Below are positions 35,152-44,027 of a stretch of DNA of 64,000 nucleotides, in pieces. Every line of letters starts with the position of its first letter. Positions within the stretch are counted from its first letter, which is position 1. The notes beneath the pieces were generated by a model. That model saw only the letters and a list, made by a program, of their open reading frames with translations. It was not told the origin of the DNA and did no database searches. The position numbers and the translations under genes are program-made. Origin of the DNA: Microbacterium sp. VKM Ac-2923 (lineage in GTDB: Bacteria; Actinomycetota; Actinomycetes; Actinomycetales; Microbacteriaceae); contig NZ_JALGRP010000006.1 of NCBI RefSeq assembly GCF_022815605.1, positions 124,001-188,000 on the forward strand. Reading direction: 5' to 3'.

Positions 35152-36281
35152 CGCGTGATCCGCTCGCGGCGCACGGTGAAGGCCTCCAGCGCCGCCTCGT
35201 CGATCTCGACGCCCAGCCCCGCACCGGTGGGCACGCGCACGTGTCCGTCCTCCAGCACGGCGGGTTCGGTGACGATGTCGCGGTCGTAGAAGCGGGCGGA
35301 TGCCGAGATGTCGCCCGGCAGCGTGAAGCCCGGGAGGGCGGCCAGGGCGGCGTTGGCGGCGCGTCCGATCCCCGTCTCGAGCATGCCCCCGCACCACACG
35401 GGGATGCCGGCGGCCACCGCGCGGTCGTGGATCGCGACGGCCTCGAGGTATCCGCCGACGCGTCCCGCCTTGATGTTGAGGATCGCCGCCGACCCCAATG
35501 CCAGGGCATCCGCCGCGGCCTTGTCGGACACGATCGACTCGTCGAGGCACACCGGGGTGGTCAGGCGTTTCGCGAGGGTCGCGTGATCGACCAGGTCGTC
35601 TTCCTGCAGGGGTTGCTCGATCAGCAGCAGGTCGAAGCGATCCAGCTCGGCGAGCAGGTCGGCATCCTGGAGCGTGTAGGCCGAATTCGCGTCGACCTGC
35701 AGCGGAATGCCACCGAAGGCCGCCCGCACGGCGGCGGTGTCGTCGATGTCGCGACCGGGCTTGATCTTGATCTTGATGCGCACGTAGCCCTCGTCGAGGT
35801 AGCCGCCGACGGCGTCGACGAGGGCAGCGGGATCGCGCTGGATGCCGACCGAGACGCCCGAGGGCACGCGGGTTCTCTCGGCGCCGAGGTAGGACCCGAA
35901 GCTTCGGCCGTCGGCGCGGAGGGCGGCGTCGATGACCGCGAGTTCGAGACCCGCCTTGGCCATGCGGTGCCCGACGACCCGGTCCAGGATGCCGCTGACC
36001 TCCTCGGGCGCGACGGTGCGGCGATCAAGCAGGGCCGGGGCGAGGAACCGCGTGAGCACGTCCCACGCGCCCTGCGTGTACTCGCTCGAGTACGACGGCT
36101 CCGCCTGCGTGACCACTTCTCCCCAGCCACGGCCGTCGGACGTCTCCGCCGTGACGACGATGACCTCCCGCACGGTCTCTGTGCCGAACGACGTCGTGAA
36201 AGGCGACACGAGGGGTATCTGCAGGACGCGGAGCTCCACGGCATCCAGGGTCACGGGCGAGGCGGGGCGGGTGAGGGGCAT
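35148..36281 (-). CDS. menC: o-Succinylbenzoate synthase / N-acylamino-acid racemase family enolase
   Basis: A 377-residue enolase-superfamily protein. The catalytic lysine pair is in RIKIKIKPGRD (K-x-K), the metal ligands in LQVDANSAY, LLIEQPL and CLDESIV, and the second lysine in LNIKAGRVGG; CGGMLETGIGRAANAALA is a family signature. These enzymes make o-succinylbenzoate for menaquinone, racemise N-succinylamino acids, or do both. A COG3375-type GNAT (37544-38266) nearby favours the N-succinylamino-acid racemase role, since such pairs occur in Geobacillus and Deinococcus. The ATG at 36281 matches the family start. No other men genes are in the window, so the symbol is tentative. Confidence 0.85.
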   Translation of the reverse strand: MPLTRPASPVTLDAVELRVLQIPLVSPFTTSFGTETVREVIVVTAETSDGRGWGEVVTQAEPSYSSEYTQGAWDVLTRFLAPALLDRRTVAPEEVSGILDRVVGHRMAKAGLELAVIDAALRADGRSFGSYLGAERTRVPSGVSVGIQRDPAALVDAVGGYLDEGYVRIKIKIKPGRDIDDTAAVRAAFGGIPLQVDANSAYTLQDADLLAELDRFDLLLIEQPLQEDDLVDHATLAKRLTTPVCLDESIVSDKAAADALALGSAAILNIKAGRVGGYLEAVAIHDRAVAAGIPVWCGGMLETGIGRAANAALAALPGFTLPGDISASARFYDRDIVTEPAVLEDGHVRVPTGAGLGVEIDEAALEAFTVRRERITR

Positions 36282-36307
36282 GGGGGCAGGGTAGTGGGGC
36301 GGAGCGT

Positions 36308-36389
36308 GCACAACGCAGGAACTTTCGCGCTTTCGACCCCGGGTCGCAGCCCGAGTCGCGAGGATGACGGCGACTTTCCTGCGTTGTGC
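36308..36389. repeat. Long intergenic palindrome with nested hairpin
   Basis: GCACAACGCAGGAA at 36308-36321 and its exact complement at 36376-36389 flank a centre that contains a smaller hairpin (CGACCCCGGGTCG). It lies between divergent genes (menC-like on minus, SDR on plus). Confidence 0.75.
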
Positions 36390-36460
36390 CGGTCTGGTCC
36401 GCGACCGTAACGTCCGTGCCGGGCCGTGGCAAGGCCGCGGGCGGCGGGAAGCCGCGCGCG

Positions 36461-36466
36461 TACCGT
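36461..36466 (+). promoter_or_regulatory. -10 box of a leaderless SDR promoter
   Basis: TACCGT ends seven bases before the ATG at 36474, and no ribosome binding site is present. Confidence 0.45.
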
Positions 36467-36473
36467 CGGCACA

Positions 36474-37286
36474 ATGAGCGACGTCTTCACCCCCCGCCAC
36501 GCGATCGTCACCGGCTCCGACTCAGGGATCGGCGCGGCCACCGCCCTCGCCCTCGCCGACGCCGGTCTCGACGTCGCGATCACCTACCACTCCGACAAGG
36601 ACGGCGCCGAGAAGGTCGCCGAAGAGGTGCGCGCCCGCGGGTCGCGCGCGACCGTCGCGCAGTTCGACGCGACCGATTTCGACGCGGTCCCGGATGCCGT
36701 CAACGCCATGGCCGACGAGCTCGGCGGCCTCGACGTGTTCGTCAACAACGCCGGCGGCGGTATCGGCGGATCGTTCCTCGACCTCGACTTCGACACCTGG
36801 CGCACCGACATCTCGCTCAACCTGGACGGCGCGTTCCTCGCCCTGCACACCGCGGCCCGCCGCATGGTGAAGGCCGGCAACGGCGGACGGCTCATCGTCG
36901 TGTCGAGCGTGCACGAGCACCAGCCGCGCGTCGGATCCGCACCGTACGTCGCCGCCAAGCACGGCGTCGGCGGGCTCATCAAGACCATGGCCCTCGAGCT
37001 CGGCCAGTACGGGATCACCGCGAACGCGGTCGCCCCCGGCGAGATCGCGACCCCCATCAACGACATGTCGGCCGAGGATGCCGATCGCATCCATCGCCCC
37101 GGCATCCCCCTCGGCCGTCCCGGCAAGCCGGAGGAGATCGCCGCCGTCATCCGCTTCCTCGCATCGCCCTCGGGCTCGTACGTGACCGGAGCGAGCTGGG
37201 TCGTCGACGGCGGGATGCTGCACATGGGCCCGCAGGCGGGCTCGCACATGGAGTCGGACGCCTGGCGTTCGGCCGGCGAGGAGTGA
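36474..37286 (+). CDS. Short-chain dehydrogenase/reductase
   Basis: A 270-residue classical SDR. The cofactor motif is VTGSDSGIGAATALALADAG (TGxxxGIG), the structural motif VNNAGGGIGG (NNAG), and the catalytic residues are Ser in VVSSVHEH and Tyr-x-x-x-Lys in YVAAKHG. Closest in style to glucose-1-dehydrogenase or 3-oxoacyl reductase types; the substrate is unknown. The ATG at 36474 is chosen over the frame's earlier ATG because a -10 box lies just upstream. A 69-residue gene follows 5 bp downstream. Confidence 0.9.
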   Translation: MSDVFTPRHAIVTGSDSGIGAATALALADAGLDVAITYHSDKDGAEKVAEEVRARGSRATVAQFDATDFDAVPDAVNAMADELGGLDVFVNNAGGGIGGSFLDLDFDTWRTDISLNLDGAFLALHTAARRMVKAGNGGRLIVVSSVHEHQPRVGSAPYVAAKHGVGGLIKTMALELGQYGITANAVAPGEIATPINDMSAEDADRIHRPGIPLGRPGKPEEIAAVIRFLASPSGSYVTGASWVVDGGMLHMGPQAGSHMESDAWRSAGEE

Positions 37287-37291
37287 TCGCG

Positions 37292-37501
37292 ATGACCGAC
37301 GACAAGAGCTTCGAAGAGAACCGTCACGACCAGCTGACGAGTGCCCCGAAGGCGACCGAAGAAGACGCGGCCCCGCGCTTCGACGTGAGTGAGCACGACG
37401 GCGTCACGCGCATCGACGTGCGCGACGACGCCGCGGTGCGTCCGGGACCCGGCCCGGGAGACCCGGCGGCGGAGAAAGACGTGCCGATCAGCGAGCAGTG
37501 A
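37292..37501 (+). CDS. Small hydrophilic protein
   Basis: A 69-residue, very acidic, probably disordered protein (MTDDKSFEENRHDQLTSAPK, DGVTRIDVRDDAAVRPGPGP). GAGGAG lies nine bases upstream and overlaps the SDR stop region, so it is likely co-transcribed with the SDR. No domain recognised. Confidence 0.5.
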   Translation: MTDDKSFEENRHDQLTSAPKATEEDAAPRFDVSEHDGVTRIDVRDDAAVRPGPGPGDPAAEKDVPISEQ

Positions 37502-37543
37502 CCGCGGAGGGGCGAGCCGATGCGGCGCCCTCGTACATCAGGC

Positions 37544-38266
37544 TCACGTCGCCGACGCCGCTGCCGAATCCGTCGTAGCCGCCTCGACGATCACGTAGTC
37601 ACGGCGATCGAACCCGCCGATGCGGTGTCCGGATGCCAGGTGCCCGCCCAGATCGTCGCGCAGGCGCCGGCGCCAGTCGGCGGCGGCCGTCGGATCGCTG
37701 CGGCGGAGAGCCTCGATGTCATCCGGCACGGTCACGACGGCGATGATCTCGGCATCCGTCGGCTTCGGTGCGGGCGGCTGCGCGAGCGCCCACGACACCA
37801 TCAGCCGGTCGGACTCGTCACCGCGGTTCACCGCATCCGCCATCGCACCGTAGTGGTCCGCGAGGTACTCCGTCGCGCGGGCGCCGAGCACCGCGAGGTT
37901 GAAGTGGGCGTTGCGGGCGACCAGCGGGTCGAACGTCCAGGTGATGTGCCCCACGCCCCGTTCGAGCGCCCAGGCGCGCTGATGCTCCTTCAGCTGACGG
38001 CCGAGACCGCGACCCTGGTGGCCGGGAAGGATGCCGGTGATGTGCGAATGCATCGAGCGCTCGGCGGGCGGGCCGAAGAACGCCGCGGACGCGCCGATCA
38101 TCCGTTCGTCGTCGAAGAGGCCGACGACGTAGTTGCCCGCGTGCTCGAGGGCCCGCAGGATGTTCGCCGGCATCGTGCCGCGCTCGCCCCACACCTCGTC
38201 GAGGACGCGAGCGGCTTGGTGGATGCCGTCGACGTCGTCCAGGGTGCGGATGCCGATCGCGTTCAT
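37544..38266 (-). CDS. GNAT acetyl/succinyltransferase (COG3375-like)
   Basis: A 240-residue GNAT protein. The acyl-CoA loop is ITGILPGHQGRGLGRQLKEH. The stretch HITWTFDPLVARNAHFNLAV, then LGARATEYLADHYGAM and NRGDESDRLMVSWAL, is the hallmark of the N-succinyltransferase-like group that pairs with N-acylamino-acid racemases. GAGACT ends six bases before the ATG, so the mRNA is probably leaderless. With the MenC-like protein it could convert D- to L-amino acids through succinylated intermediates; this is inference. Confidence 0.82.
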   Translation of the reverse strand: MNAIGIRTLDDVDGIHQAARVLDEVWGERGTMPANILRALEHAGNYVVGLFDDERMIGASAAFFGPPAERSMHSHITGILPGHQGRGLGRQLKEHQRAWALERGVGHITWTFDPLVARNAHFNLAVLGARATEYLADHYGAMADAVNRGDESDRLMVSWALAQPPAPKPTDAEIIAVVTVPDDIEALRRSDPTAAADWRRRLRDDLGGHLASGHRIGGFDRRDYVIVEAATTDSAAASAT

Positions 38267-38386
38267 GCGTCGAGTCTCGCACCGCCGGCTTCTCCTGCAG
38301 GTGCCTCTCGCCCGTGACGTTTCGCCGCCGTGGCGCGTCTCACTGGTGCAGGCGAACGACCGCGTCACCGAGGAGAGGACGACGAC

Positions 38387-38440
38387 ATGGCACCCAGGCT
38401 CATCGACCGCCGCGGGACGTTGTCCGGGGTGCTCTCGTGA
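38387..38440 (+). CDS. 17-residue upstream peptide
   Basis: MAPRLIDRRGTLSGVLS, preceded by GGAGAGGACGACGAC, ends in a TGA that overlaps the GTG start of the next gene (GTGA). It looks like a coupled leader peptide. It is too short to identify and may be fortuitous. Confidence 0.4.
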   Translation: MAPRLIDRRGTLSGVLS

Positions 38441-38838
38441 GGCGCGTGTCCTTCTCGCGTGCGCGCCGACCCCGTGGCGTGTACGTCGCTACCGGCGTCG
38501 GCGCCGCTCTCGCGGCCCTCATCGCGCTGGCGCTCTATCTGCCGCTCGTGAGTTTCCTCGCCGCGACGACCGCGAGCACGGCGGGGCTCGTCCCCTTCCC
38601 CCTCGGCAGCGTCACCGGTGTGACCCTCCTCGGCCTGCTGGTCGTCGCCGGCGCCCTGCTGCTGGCCGTCACGCGCCGACGCCCGTGGATCTCATGGACA
38701 CTCGCGGTCATCGCAGTCCTCGTCGCCTTGGCGGTGACGGTGTTCCCGCTGATCGCCGTGGCCGTCGGCTCCGCCGACCGCGCGTCCGACGTCGTTCCGC
38801 TGGTCGTGGACCTCTGGCAGCGGGTGACCGGCGGCTGA
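38437..38838 (+). CDS. Small polytopic membrane protein
   Basis: A 133-residue protein with a basic N-terminus (RRVSFSRARRPRG) and about three membrane helices (near 20-45, 55-75 and 85-110), ending in a short outside or inside tail. No family recognised. The GTG at 38437 has no good ribosome binding site of its own and probably depends on termination of the 17-residue upstream peptide. Confidence 0.55.
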   Translation: MRRVSFSRARRPRGVYVATGVGAALAALIALALYLPLVSFLAATTASTAGLVPFPLGSVTGVTLLGLLVVAGALLLAVTRRRPWISWTLAVIAVLVALAVTVFPLIAVAVGSADRASDVVPLVVDLWQRVTGG

Positions 38839-38990
38839 CCGCGCGCGCGATCCCCCGGTGCCGGACTCCGCATCCCCGGCTGTGCGCGCACGATTGACCC
38901 AGGGGCGCGCGAGCCCGCCGACGTCGTGCAGACGGCGGAGGTGGGGGCCGGGGATGCCGGGGCCGGGGTCCGGGGTGTGGCGCCGCGCGC

Positions 38991-39180
38991 TCAGCGATTC
39001 GCACGAGGTCAGCCCGGAAGCCGGTCAACTGGCTGACCTCATGCAGATCGCTGAGGTGAAGTCCGGGGCCGGAGTCTGGCATCCGGCATCCCGCATCCGG
39101 CATCCCGTGCCGTACGCTCAGCGATTCGCACGAAGTAAGCCCGAAAGCCATGCATCCGGCTGACCTCATGCAAATCTCGG
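38991..39180. repeat. Palindromic element repeated at a 127-bp interval (within a 454-bp gene-free stretch)
   Basis: TCAGCGATTCGCACGAGG... (38991-39013) pairs with 39032-39054 over 23 bp with three mismatches. A second copy follows 127 bp later (39118-39140 with about 39159-39180), more decayed. A further partial right arm is seen near 38917-38940. The rest of 38839-39292, between convergent genes, holds GGCATCC microrepeats and no supported gene. Confidence 0.75.
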
Positions 39181-39292
39181 AGGCTAAGCCGGATACCCGC
39201 CCCGACGGCCGGGCGGCGACGGCAGAACGGCGCAGGAGGTCTGTCGAACCGACCCGCGCACACCCTCGACCGGGTCGATACAGCGCCGGAGG

Positions 39293-40615
39293 TCAGCGGG
39301 GAAGCGCGCCACCCACGTGCCGGATGGTGCGGCCGCGCTCGATGACGATGGCGATCCCGCCGACGACCCACAGGGGAACCTGCGTGAGGAACGCGAGGCG
39401 GAACGCATCCAGCGTGTAGGTGTCGGGCATGCCCGCCCCCTGGACGTCCATGGCGATACCGATGAAGAGGATGGCCAGGAGTGCGGCGAGGAAGCCTCCG
39501 CCGTTGACGATGCCGGTCGCCGTGCTGAGGCGATGACTGGGGGTGAAGGTGCGGGCGTGATCGAACGCGATCATGGACGCCGGACCGCCGGTCGACAACG
39601 CGAACATCAGCACGACCAGCAGCCACACCGGTGCCGGCCCCGGCCACGCGATGACGACGATCCAGACGACCGCCTGGAAGACGACCGTCGGCAGCACCAG
39701 CCAGCGTGAACGGCGCGTCGGATGCCGGCTCGACAGCGCCCCGATGACCGGACCGCTCAGGATGCTGAACAGCACGAGCGAGGTCATCACGAGCGACGCG
39801 GTCGCCGGCTCCAGCCCCTCACCCGCGGTGAGGAAGGGGAAGCCCCACAGCAGCATGAAAGCCGTCCCCGCGAAGGGCGTCGCGAAGTGCGACCAGAAGC
39901 CCAGGCGCGTGCCCGGGTGCGCCCACGACTCACGGAAGCCCTGGCGCAGATCGGGCGCCGACCGCACGACACGGATCGCGCCGGTCTGCGTGTCGACCGA
40001 CGTGTCGACCGGGTCGGCGCGGCGCTCGGGCGGACGGTTGCGGATGATGACGTAGGTGAGCACCGCGAAGAGCACGCCGAGGCCCGCGACGCTGCCGAAG
40101 GCGACGCTCCAGCTCGTCGCGTGCAGGAGGGCCGCCAGCGGCACCACCGCGATGATCTGACCGAACTGGCCGATGATGCCCGTCATCTGCACGAGCAGCG
40201 GCGCCCGCTGCGCGGGGAACCACGTCGCGATCACGCGCAGCACGCTGGGGAAGATCGCGGCGTCGCCCGCGCCGATCAGCACACGGGCCAGGATGCCGAT
40301 CCCCACGGCATCCGCGGAGGCCATGACGAGCTGCCCCGCCGCCATCAGCAGCATGCCGATCGCGATCATCGGCCGCGCCCCGAACCGGTCGAGCAGGAGC
40401 CCCACCGGGATCTGCATCGCGCCGTAGACGAAGAGCTGGATGACGGCGAACATCGACAGGGCCGAGGCGTCGGCGTCGAAGCGCACCGCGGCATCCACAC
40501 CGACGGCCGAGAGCGACGTGCGGTTGATGATGGACACGACGTACGCGAGCACGCCGACGATCCACAGCGTCCAGGTGCGCCAGCCCGGCCGGTCGAGGCG
40601 GAGGGTGCTGGTCAC
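39293..40615 (-). CDS. MFS transporter
   Basis: A 440-residue major facilitator with about 12 membrane helices. The signature between helices 2 and 3 is IPVGLLLDRFGARPMIAIGM, and the duplicated loop after helix 8 is IGALSSRHPTRRSRW. The helix 1 region (VVSIINRTSLSAVGVDAA) resembles NNP/ACS-type sugar acid or anion transporters, but the substrate is uncertain. The GTG at 40615 gives a normal N-terminus. It is divergent from purU, with a long palindrome between them. Confidence 0.85.
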   Translation of the reverse strand: MTSTLRLDRPGWRTWTLWIVGVLAYVVSIINRTSLSAVGVDAAVRFDADASALSMFAVIQLFVYGAMQIPVGLLLDRFGARPMIAIGMLLMAAGQLVMASADAVGIGILARVLIGAGDAAIFPSVLRVIATWFPAQRAPLLVQMTGIIGQFGQIIAVVPLAALLHATSWSVAFGSVAGLGVLFAVLTYVIIRNRPPERRADPVDTSVDTQTGAIRVVRSAPDLRQGFRESWAHPGTRLGFWSHFATPFAGTAFMLLWGFPFLTAGEGLEPATASLVMTSLVLFSILSGPVIGALSSRHPTRRSRWLVLPTVVFQAVVWIVVIAWPGPAPVWLLVVLMFALSTGGPASMIAFDHARTFTPSHRLSTATGIVNGGGFLAALLAILFIGIAMDVQGAGMPDTYTLDAFRLAFLTQVPLWVVGGIAIVIERGRTIRHVGGALPR

Positions 40616-40719
40616 GTGTTCCAGGCTAACGGGACCACCGACATAGCGGCCTCGGGGCGGAGTCGCCGGCGCCGGCGGACGAGTCGCAGGCGCCGGGGTC
40701 GGGCGCCGAGGTCGGGCGC

Positions 40720-40780
40720 CGGGGCCGGAAATGTGCAGCGGGGCGCGCGCCGACCGCCCCGGTGCACATTTCGCGCCCCG
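40720..40780. repeat. Long intergenic palindrome (25-bp arms) in a 316-bp gene-free stretch
   Basis: The left arm 40720-40744 (ending GAAATGTGCAGCGGGGC) pairs with 40756-40780 with three mismatches. It lies between divergent genes. The rest of 40616-40931 has short GGTCGGGCGCC repeats and the purU promoter. Confidence 0.8.
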
Positions 40781-40919
40781 CAGGTCGCCCCACCGAGCGC
40801 ACGGCCGCGAGTCCCACGATCCCGCACCTCACTGCACGCTTGCGGCGCCCTCGCGCCGCCCGCGCGCCGCGGGAGGCCACCGCGTGAGGTGCGTGGTCGG
40901 CGGCGTCATCCGGGCACGG

Positions 40920-40925
40920 CAGAAT
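40920..40925 (+). promoter_or_regulatory. -10 box of a leaderless purU promoter
   Basis: CAGAAT ends six bases before the ATG at 40932; there is no ribosome binding site. Confidence 0.5.
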
Positions 40926-40931
40926 GGTCCG

Positions 40932-41813
<882 letters not shown>

Positions 41814-41897
41814 CCCCGGCCTCGCCCCGGCCGGCTGGCGCGCTGGGCCGGCGTCCGGCCTCCAGCCTCCGGCATCCGGCATCCGGCATCCGGCGTC

Positions 41898-42325
41898 GAA
41901 ACCGCACGCGTTTGCCGAAACCGCAGGCGTTCGACCGCGAAGGAGTGCGTCTTCGGCGAATGGATGCGGTCTCAGCGCCCAGGGTCGCGTCTCACGCGGC
42001 GACGCGCCGAGGGGCGCGAACGGCACCCGTCGCCCGGCACCCGGCACCCGGCACCGAAACCGCAGTCGTTTGCCGAAACCGCAGGCATTCGACCGCGAAG
42101 GAGTGCGTCCTCGGCGAACGGATGCGGTCTCAGCGCCCAGGGTCGCGTCTCACGCGGCGACGCGCCGAGGGGCGCGAACGGCACCCGTCGCCCGGCACCC
42201 GGCACCGAAACCGCAGGCGTTTGCCGAAACCGCAGGCGATCGACCGCGAACGAGTGCGTCCTCGGCGAACGGATGCTCGGCGTCCATGGTCGCGTCTCAC
42301 GCGGCGACGCGCCGAGAGGCGGTCT
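41898..42325. repeat. 151/158-bp tandem repeat, about 2.8 copies, in a 641-bp gene-free stretch
   Basis: Units start at 41898, 42056 and 42207 with GAAACCGCA(C/G)GCGTTTGCCG-type sequence; the 7-bp length difference is an extra GGCACCC. Each unit contains GTCGCGTCTCACGCGGCGACG. A GGCATCC microrepeat precedes the array (41863-41895). Arginine-rich frames cross it on both strands but show no protein family, so I do not call genes in 41814-42454. Confidence 0.85.
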
Positions 42326-42454
42326 CGGCGAACGCGCGCGATCTCGGACGAACGCGCACACGACGCGCACGGTCGCGGCCACGGCCACGGAGAACCCCGA
42401 CCGCAGGCCGCCGGGCCGACCGAGCGCCACGCACCCGACCCGCCCGGCGCCGCG

Positions 42455-43348
42455 TCAGTCGGGGTCGCTCGCGCGACTGAGGGGACCGCCGCCGCCGCGC
42501 GGCGGCTGCCGGCGCTGACGTGAGAGCTCGCCGCCGATGCGGCCACCGTACGGACGACCGTGATCGGCGAACTCGGCACGGAAGAACGCCAGACGCCAGT
42601 CGCCGAGCTCGATACGGGCGCCGGTGCGGAGGATCCGACCGCCGCCTCCCCGGCCCGGACCCTGCTCGCGTGCCCCACCGCCGCCGACCACGTCGAAGCC
42701 GTACAGCACGTACTCGTCATCGCCCTCGTGCCGGATCTCGGCGTGCACGGGCGCGAGGCCCGGGAGCTTCAGGTCGGCTTCTTCGCCGGATCCGATGACC
42801 GTCTTGGTCGGCAGCAGGTCGAACTCGCGGGGGCGCGCTCCGTCCCAGGTCGCGTCCCCCACGGCGAAGATGAGTCGTGGACGCCCCGAGCCCGGGGTGT
42901 AATGCGTGGTGGTGATGCGTCGACGCACGGTGCGATTGACCGTCGGCACCAGCGGGAACGGTGTCTCCGGCGGGATGGGGAAGGTCAGCGCCTGCCCCCT
43001 GTTGCGTCGCGTCAACAGCGGCGCGACAGCCCCGACCGACCCCAGCCGGATATGGCGCGAACCCGTGATCGCCCGCTGCAGAACGCTCTTCTTCACGTCA
43101 CCGAGGTGGAGGATCGGCCCATCGGGACCCTCCAGTCTCACGGAGATGCCTCGGGATGCCAGGGCGTCAGCGACCGTGGACAGCTCGGTGAGCGTGCGCC
43201 GGCCATTGCCCGGCAACCGGGCGGGGTCGCTGACGACGATGCGCACCTCGGATCCTGCGGCCGTGATCGTGCCCTCGAAGGGCGGGGTGTCGGCATCCGC
43301 CCCCTCCTCGTGCTCCGAGAAAGCGAGGTCGATGTCGAGGCGCACCAT
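42455..43348 (-). CDS. FHA-domain protein
   Basis: A 297-residue soluble protein. The C-terminal region has an FHA-like domain: KTVIGSGEEADLKLPG, VHAEIRHEGDDEYVLYGFD, a Gly-rich insert, then RTGARIELGDWRLAFFRAEF. The N-terminal part (RIVVSDPARLPGNG, SVRLEGPDGPILHLGDVKKS) is unknown. The usual Ser-Arg-x-His loop is reduced to PVHAEI, so phosphothreonine binding should be tested. The ATG at 43348 is chosen because the longer frame runs into the upstream gene. It follows a small gene by 14 bp, so the two are likely co-transcribed. Confidence 0.7.
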   Translation of the reverse strand: MVRLDIDLAFSEHEEGADADTPPFEGTITAAGSEVRIVVSDPARLPGNGRRTLTELSTVADALASRGISVRLEGPDGPILHLGDVKKSVLQRAITGSRHIRLGSVGAVAPLLTRRNRGQALTFPIPPETPFPLVPTVNRTVRRRITTTHYTPGSGRPRLIFAVGDATWDGARPREFDLLPTKTVIGSGEEADLKLPGLAPVHAEIRHEGDDEYVLYGFDVVGGGGAREQGPGRGGGGRILRTGARIELGDWRLAFFRAEFADHGRPYGGRIGGELSRQRRQPPRGGGGPLSRASDPD

Positions 43349-43362
43349 GATGGCGCCGTCCC

Positions 43363-43641
43363 TCAGTTGCCGCGGTGCGGGTCGGACCCGGCCGCGGTGT
43401 CGTCGCTCGTGGTCACGCGCAGGGTGCCGTTCAGTTTCCACGTCGCGCGCGGGGCGTCGGGGCCGATGTCGCGCGGCACCTCGACGGTCATGTCGACGAA
43501 GGAATAGTTCACGGCGGCGCCGCGACCGGTCAGGTACGACCACATCTCGCGGCCAAGGTCGGTCCAGTCGGTGATCGAGTGACCCTCGGGGCCGTCGGCG
43601 TTCGCGAACGGGTCGCTGGTGGGGGAAGAGGAATCGGACAT
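43363..43641 (-). CDS. Small protein upstream of the FHA gene
   Basis: A 92-residue acidic protein: MSDSSSPTSDPFANADGPEG, then DLGREMWSYLTGRGAAVNYS and a beta-rich segment VDMTVEVPRDIG. AAAGGTG lies seven bases before the ATG at 43641. No domain recognised. The short spacing to the FHA gene suggests a shared function. Confidence 0.6.
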   Translation of the reverse strand: MSDSSSPTSDPFANADGPEGHSITDWTDLGREMWSYLTGRGAAVNYSFVDMTVEVPRDIGPDAPRATWKLNGTLRVTTSDDTAAGSDPHRGN

Positions 43642-43869
43642 GGCGTCGCACCTTTCGTGTCGAGGCTGCCAGCGTCCCAGTGCGGCGGTGCCCTGACGAG
43701 GGATTGCGTTCTCGACCCGGTTGGGGCACCATTCCACCGCCCCGAAAACCCGTGCGGCGGTTCCCCTGCCGCGCGCCACGATGGCGGGATGTCCCGCCTC
43801 CACGAACGCCTCGCCGCGGCGCACCGTGCTCGCCACCGGCGCGGCGACCCCTCCTTCGCACGGGCGAGC

Positions 43870-44013
43870 CGCTCCTCGAGCGCGGCGATCACGACGCGGG
43901 CCAGTCGCTCCTCGAGCGCGGCGATCACGGTGCGGGCCAACCGCTCCTCGAGCGCGGCGATCACCGCACGGGCCAGTCGCTCCTCGAGCGCGGCGATCAC
44001 GGAGTGCGCGGGG
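43870..44013. repeat. 36-bp tandem repeat derived from the 3' end of mnhE (in a 386-bp gene-free stretch)
   Basis: Four units at 43870, 43906, 43942 and 43978, each containing CGCTCCTCGAGCGCGGCGAT. The same block occurs at 44059 inside mnhE, where the minus strand encodes IAALEERLAR. On the minus strand the array therefore reads as 12-residue repeats AVIAALEERLAR, but it lies beyond the mnhE stop. The rest of 43642-44027 shows nothing I can support. Confidence 0.85.
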
Positions 44014-44027
44014 ACGGAACGACCGCC

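Noticed and set aside
43530..44000. 156-codon minus-strand frame with 12-residue repeats
   Set aside because: Only the repeat part looks protein-like, and it is a copy of the mnhE end; the rest runs out of frame through the 43363-43641 gene.
43870..44013. CRISPR-like 36-bp periodicity
   Set aside because: The whole 36-bp unit repeats without unique spacers and the block is coding sequence in mnhE; no cas genes.
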